Both the position numbers and the translations under genes were made by a program. A DNA stretch of 64,000 bases from positions 75,666-139,665 of the forward strand of contig CAJJDP010000071.1 in assembly GCA_905182995.1 (NCBI GenBank), read 5' to 3'. This DNA comes from Paramecium octaurelia (lineage: Eukaryota > Ciliophora > Oligohymenophorea > Peniculida > Parameciidae). The notes under the pieces were generated by a model. That model worked only from the letters and a program-made list of their open reading frames with translations. It was not told the origin of the DNA and did not search any database. Positions 60,801 through 64,000 of this stretch are shown here, piece after piece (positions within the stretch are counted from its first letter, which is position 1; each line of letters starts with the position of its first letter).

Positions 60801-63800
60801 TGGGCAAGGAACTTTTATTCAAGGACTAACTCCTTCATTTCCAAAGTCAAAGGCTTCAGTTTCATTTCAGTCACTTTGGTATCTCCTGGATTGAGCATTT
60901 CCGAAATGTAAGGAGAAGTGGTGGAACAGTCAGTAAATACGTTTTGTATGATGGTCGAGACATTACTAAATTTATATTGAATAGTTACACATGTTGATCT
61001 AAACATTAATTTAATATTTGTTGGTGATTTAAGTTATCCCATTATGTACCATCCTTATTGTAAAATGCAAATTGTTAATAGGCAGATGGAAACAAATTGA
61101 GTTTAATCAAATCATGAAGGAAGTAGTTTATAAAGAAACATCCAAATAAACAAAAGATCATTGCAACTATACTGTTAAATCGAGTGAACAACTGATAAGT
61201 CAATTCTTAGTAATCGAAATCACTGAATTTTCCTCTATAATTAAGAAATACAAACCCAACCAATAATCCAAATGTGAATAAGGAAACTATAATGACAATA
61301 TTTACTTTATGTTTGATCAATCTAAATAAGACCTTAAGAGTGGATACTGTAATTATAACATAAATGATACTGGTTGCTACCATTTGTAAATCACTCTGAT
61401 GACCATCATTGGTCCAAGCGTAGTTGACCATATAAGTACATGAATAAAAAGTGAAGGCAGCTGATAAAAATGATTCTAGAAATGCCTCAATCAAATAATA
61501 AAATCCAAACCTCCTGGTTCTGATTTATCCATCCACATATAAGGTAGGAATCTTTTTATTTACCAAAGGGTTAGTTTGTAAATCAGCTAATCCAATTACC
61601 AAAGCATTAGGAGTTGTGTATAAGAATATGAATAAAAACACTGTCATTGAATCATGCAATGAAGTAGCAGTAAACTAACAAAACCAATTGAAAAAGAAGA
61701 GTGTCATACCTAAAAAGCCTGCACAATAAAATAAGTATATTATCATAGAAGATACACGTTCCGAATGCAGCTTACACTTCTATAGCAACAATACTTTTAT
61801 CTCTCTTAATGTATTCACACTAATGTCTCCTGCATTCACTTATGGATATATATGGTTTAATTTGCTATTGATTATTTCAATGCTGACATGTGAAGCTTAC
61901 ATCATCAGAGCATCGTTGTAGCCATCTCCTACTCCTAGAATTGTTGGTTTATTTGGAAAATAATCCTTGATAATATTACAAGCTAATTCCTTCTATTATG
62001 GATTCATATTGAATCCTATCACATTCTTGCAAACACATGACAAGAATCTAAAATGACTCATAAGATCTGGAGATTCACTTATTAATGATAACGATTGACC
62101 ATTTACAACCAATACAAATTATAATATTTACTAATATGATGCCCCTTCAAATAATGTTACACTTGATTTAATCATGCTTCTACCCATTTATTATTATTAG
62201 TGTTTCTCTTATTGTTTAATTAATTGCTTCTCTTGTATTTTCTGCAATTCACTTTATATCTATCCTATAGCAGTATTTATTTATAACCATATCTATTCTT
62301 TGTCTTTTGCTACGATTCTTAAATATTTAGATGTCTCTGTCATCTCCAAAGCCTAAGCACAACTAATTGTCTATGCTTCTTAATCTCCACTCAATAACCA
62401 AATGTTTATATTGCATTCTTTCACAGTCCTTATGAAATCTAATGCATCACTCTTTAACTCCTCTTTGAATCCTATCATCCCCAATAAATTTAATTCCTTC
62501 TCATATTCCACAGCCAATTCCTCTAATAAATTATCCTAATTAGTCAAAGAACTATGCAACAAATTAAATTTTTCCTTGTAGTTCACTGTTTCTTTTTCAC
62601 TCAACACTCTAGTTGCATATACTATCATTCTTATACCCCTCACTTTATAATGTTGAATATAAGCATCTAACTCTTCTCTTTCCTTATGATTTAATTACAA
62701 CTTTAACTTAATTGCTTCATAATCTCCCTTACAAATTAACAATGATTTATTTTTCGATCCTTCTCCGCAGAGTTAATTTAAAGCTTCATGTTCTTAACCT
62801 AATTCCAGATCCATAGTCATAGGTACCTAGACTACTACAGAATTTAAATTTCTGTTATAAGTAAACAAATTTAATCCTAATATTTAATACCAAATTTAAT
62901 TTCCCCCCACTTTACATAAATACATATCTGGACTATCAAACTTATTAAAGTTCTCTAATTAATACCCGCAAGAGCGAGCAAATGTTAATGATATCTCTTC
63001 ATTCTTGGAAAAGGACTCATATGTTATTGAATCTGCCCCAAACACTGGTCTTGCTTCATGACATAACATCAAGCATTTTAAAAAAGCATCATAATATAAT
63101 GTATTTATGTCTTTTGATTACATGTACTCATTCTATGGAGAACTGTTTTTCAATTAATTAACTAATTGCATGAATTCATCGTTATTATTTCCTGGAGTGT
63201 TTCTAAGTTTCGGTTGAGGTAAAAACATTCTTCCTTATGAATAATCTTAGTATCTTTATTAGTATTATGCATCCATATTGAGAAAGGTCAACCTTTTATT
63301 TTGTGGCTGAGCTGTGATTTAACTAAATATTGGATTATTATTAGAAGTCTTAACGCTCCTTAGTAACAATTTCCCATTTGATTAGCCTTCTGTTGTATGA
63401 TGAGTCTTCTTATCATACTCAAATGGTATCAAATATTCATTATTGTCATTCAAGCTTACTATGTTTTAGGGTTCCTCAATATCGTCCTATTTGGTGTACT
63501 TTTAGTTTAATGCTAATTGCAATTGATCATAATTCAAACTGAAAGCTAATTAACCAAATTGTAAATTATCTAATTTGTTGTAAGAAGTAGTTAATGTGCC
63601 TGTTTTATCTATTAACATATAGTCAACATGTCCAAAATCACATAAATTATTTGATGAATTGATCTTCACATACTTGACTAGGTTATCTTCAATTTGGTTA
63701 ATTTCAAATTTAAATAATGATATGAAATTTACTATGTCAAACAATATATACAAAGTAGCTGGAATTAACTGAGCATACAGTATAGCCAGTTAAAATACTT

Positions 63801-64000
63801 TCATTCCATTAGTTGTGTAGCTGTCTATTATTAAAGCAAAACTATTTTCATCAGATCTTGCTAGTAATACTATTATAGATATTAATGTAAAAAATAATGA
63901 TAAGCATGCCATAAGGAAGGAATAGAAATTGCATTGTTTTTCTTCAAAACTCTGCTTCTATGCTTCGTAATGACTACTTTGCATATTTTTAGTATTTTTG
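57840..64000 (-). CDS. P4-type ATPase / guanylyl cyclase fusion, 5' truncated by window
   Basis: The ciliate and apicomplexan guanylyl cyclase architecture: an N-terminal P4-ATPase-like half joined to a cyclase half with its own membrane helices. Seen from the 5' side: DKTGTLT phosphorylation motif (63589-63609), LLSGDQEAQT, and GVGDGYNDA hinge motif (61912-61929), then ~6 TM segments, more TMs, catalytic domain C1 (about 59500-60180: VGYTYMAATG, IGIHVGRVIAGVIGHHKP), another TM block (about 58620-59060), and C2 (57840-58530: LLFADIKGFTEYSHTQTPEG, YTIGDCYVVMG, GIHTGQVTGGIIGTDIVRYD). C2 keeps both metal Asp residues; C1 has Tyr in both places (LFAYICDF, VGYTYM). Makes cGMP. The start lies beyond the right edge. 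TGA 57840-57842. Confidence 0.9.

Overview
This is a gene-dense stretch of a ciliate somatic (macronuclear) genome, most like Paramecium. Reading frames make sense only if TAA and TAG encode glutamine and TGA is the only stop. The clearest proof is histone H4 at 57251-57559, where TAA sits exactly at the conserved Gln of [12 protein letters not shown] and the gene ends in TGA. Introns are tiny (about 19-32 nt, GTA...AG), intergenic gaps are often under 100 bp, and the DNA is very AT-rich. The species cannot be fixed from the sequence. No mobile element, rRNA, tRNA, CRISPR array or telomere repeat was recognised.

Layout. 1-9100 (all minus): SEC13-like WD40 protein (cut by the left edge), kelch protein, ORC1, TTLL9-like tubulin ligase, DUSP/MYND ubiquitin protease. 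9200-24400: a protein with repeated truncated-globin-like domains (+), a coiled-coil protein (-), a signal-peptide-peptidase-like membrane protein (+), a second ubiquitin protease (-), two unknown genes (+), a cytochrome c-like gene (-), a poorly resolved stretch, a DHHC-type protein without its catalytic Cys (+), and a SPATA17-like IQ protein (-). 24400-38400: RING-like and coiled-coil proteins (+), EF-hand protein (-), aspartic protease (-), oxoglutarate-type mitochondrial carrier (+), acid-lipase-like enzyme (+), M14 carboxypeptidase-like membrane protein without zinc ligands (-), and a degenerate kinase-like protein (+). 38400-54900 (all minus): acidic secreted protein, VP39-type cap 2'-O-methyltransferase, phosphatase-like protein lacking the CX5R arginine, small secreted protein, MOK-type kinase, unknown basic protein, FCP1/NLI-type phosphatase, Myb/SANT protein, His-rich protein, coiled-coil protein, DUF922-type HExxH protein, multi-repeat Myb protein, NUP88-like nucleoporin. 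55000-64000: PTB-like RNA-binding protein (+), histone H4 (+), and a P4-ATPase/guanylyl cyclase fusion (-) cut by the right edge.

Two assembly defects matter to any user. Single N bases at 10711 and 35870 are each flanked by perfect direct repeats (1428 and 1419 bp). They look like unmerged contig overlaps and not duplications, and they corrupt the globin-like, carboxypeptidase-like and kinase-like gene models.

The genes do not form one pathway. Themes are cilia (TTLL9, SPATA17, MOK), nuclear and RNA functions (ORC1, H4, Myb, NUP88, PTB, cap methyltransferase), ubiquitin removal, and secreted or membrane hydrolases. The most notable observations are the multi-globin protein, the VP39-type methyltransferase with its K-D-K-E tetrad intact, and the number of enzyme-family members whose catalytic residues are missing or altered.
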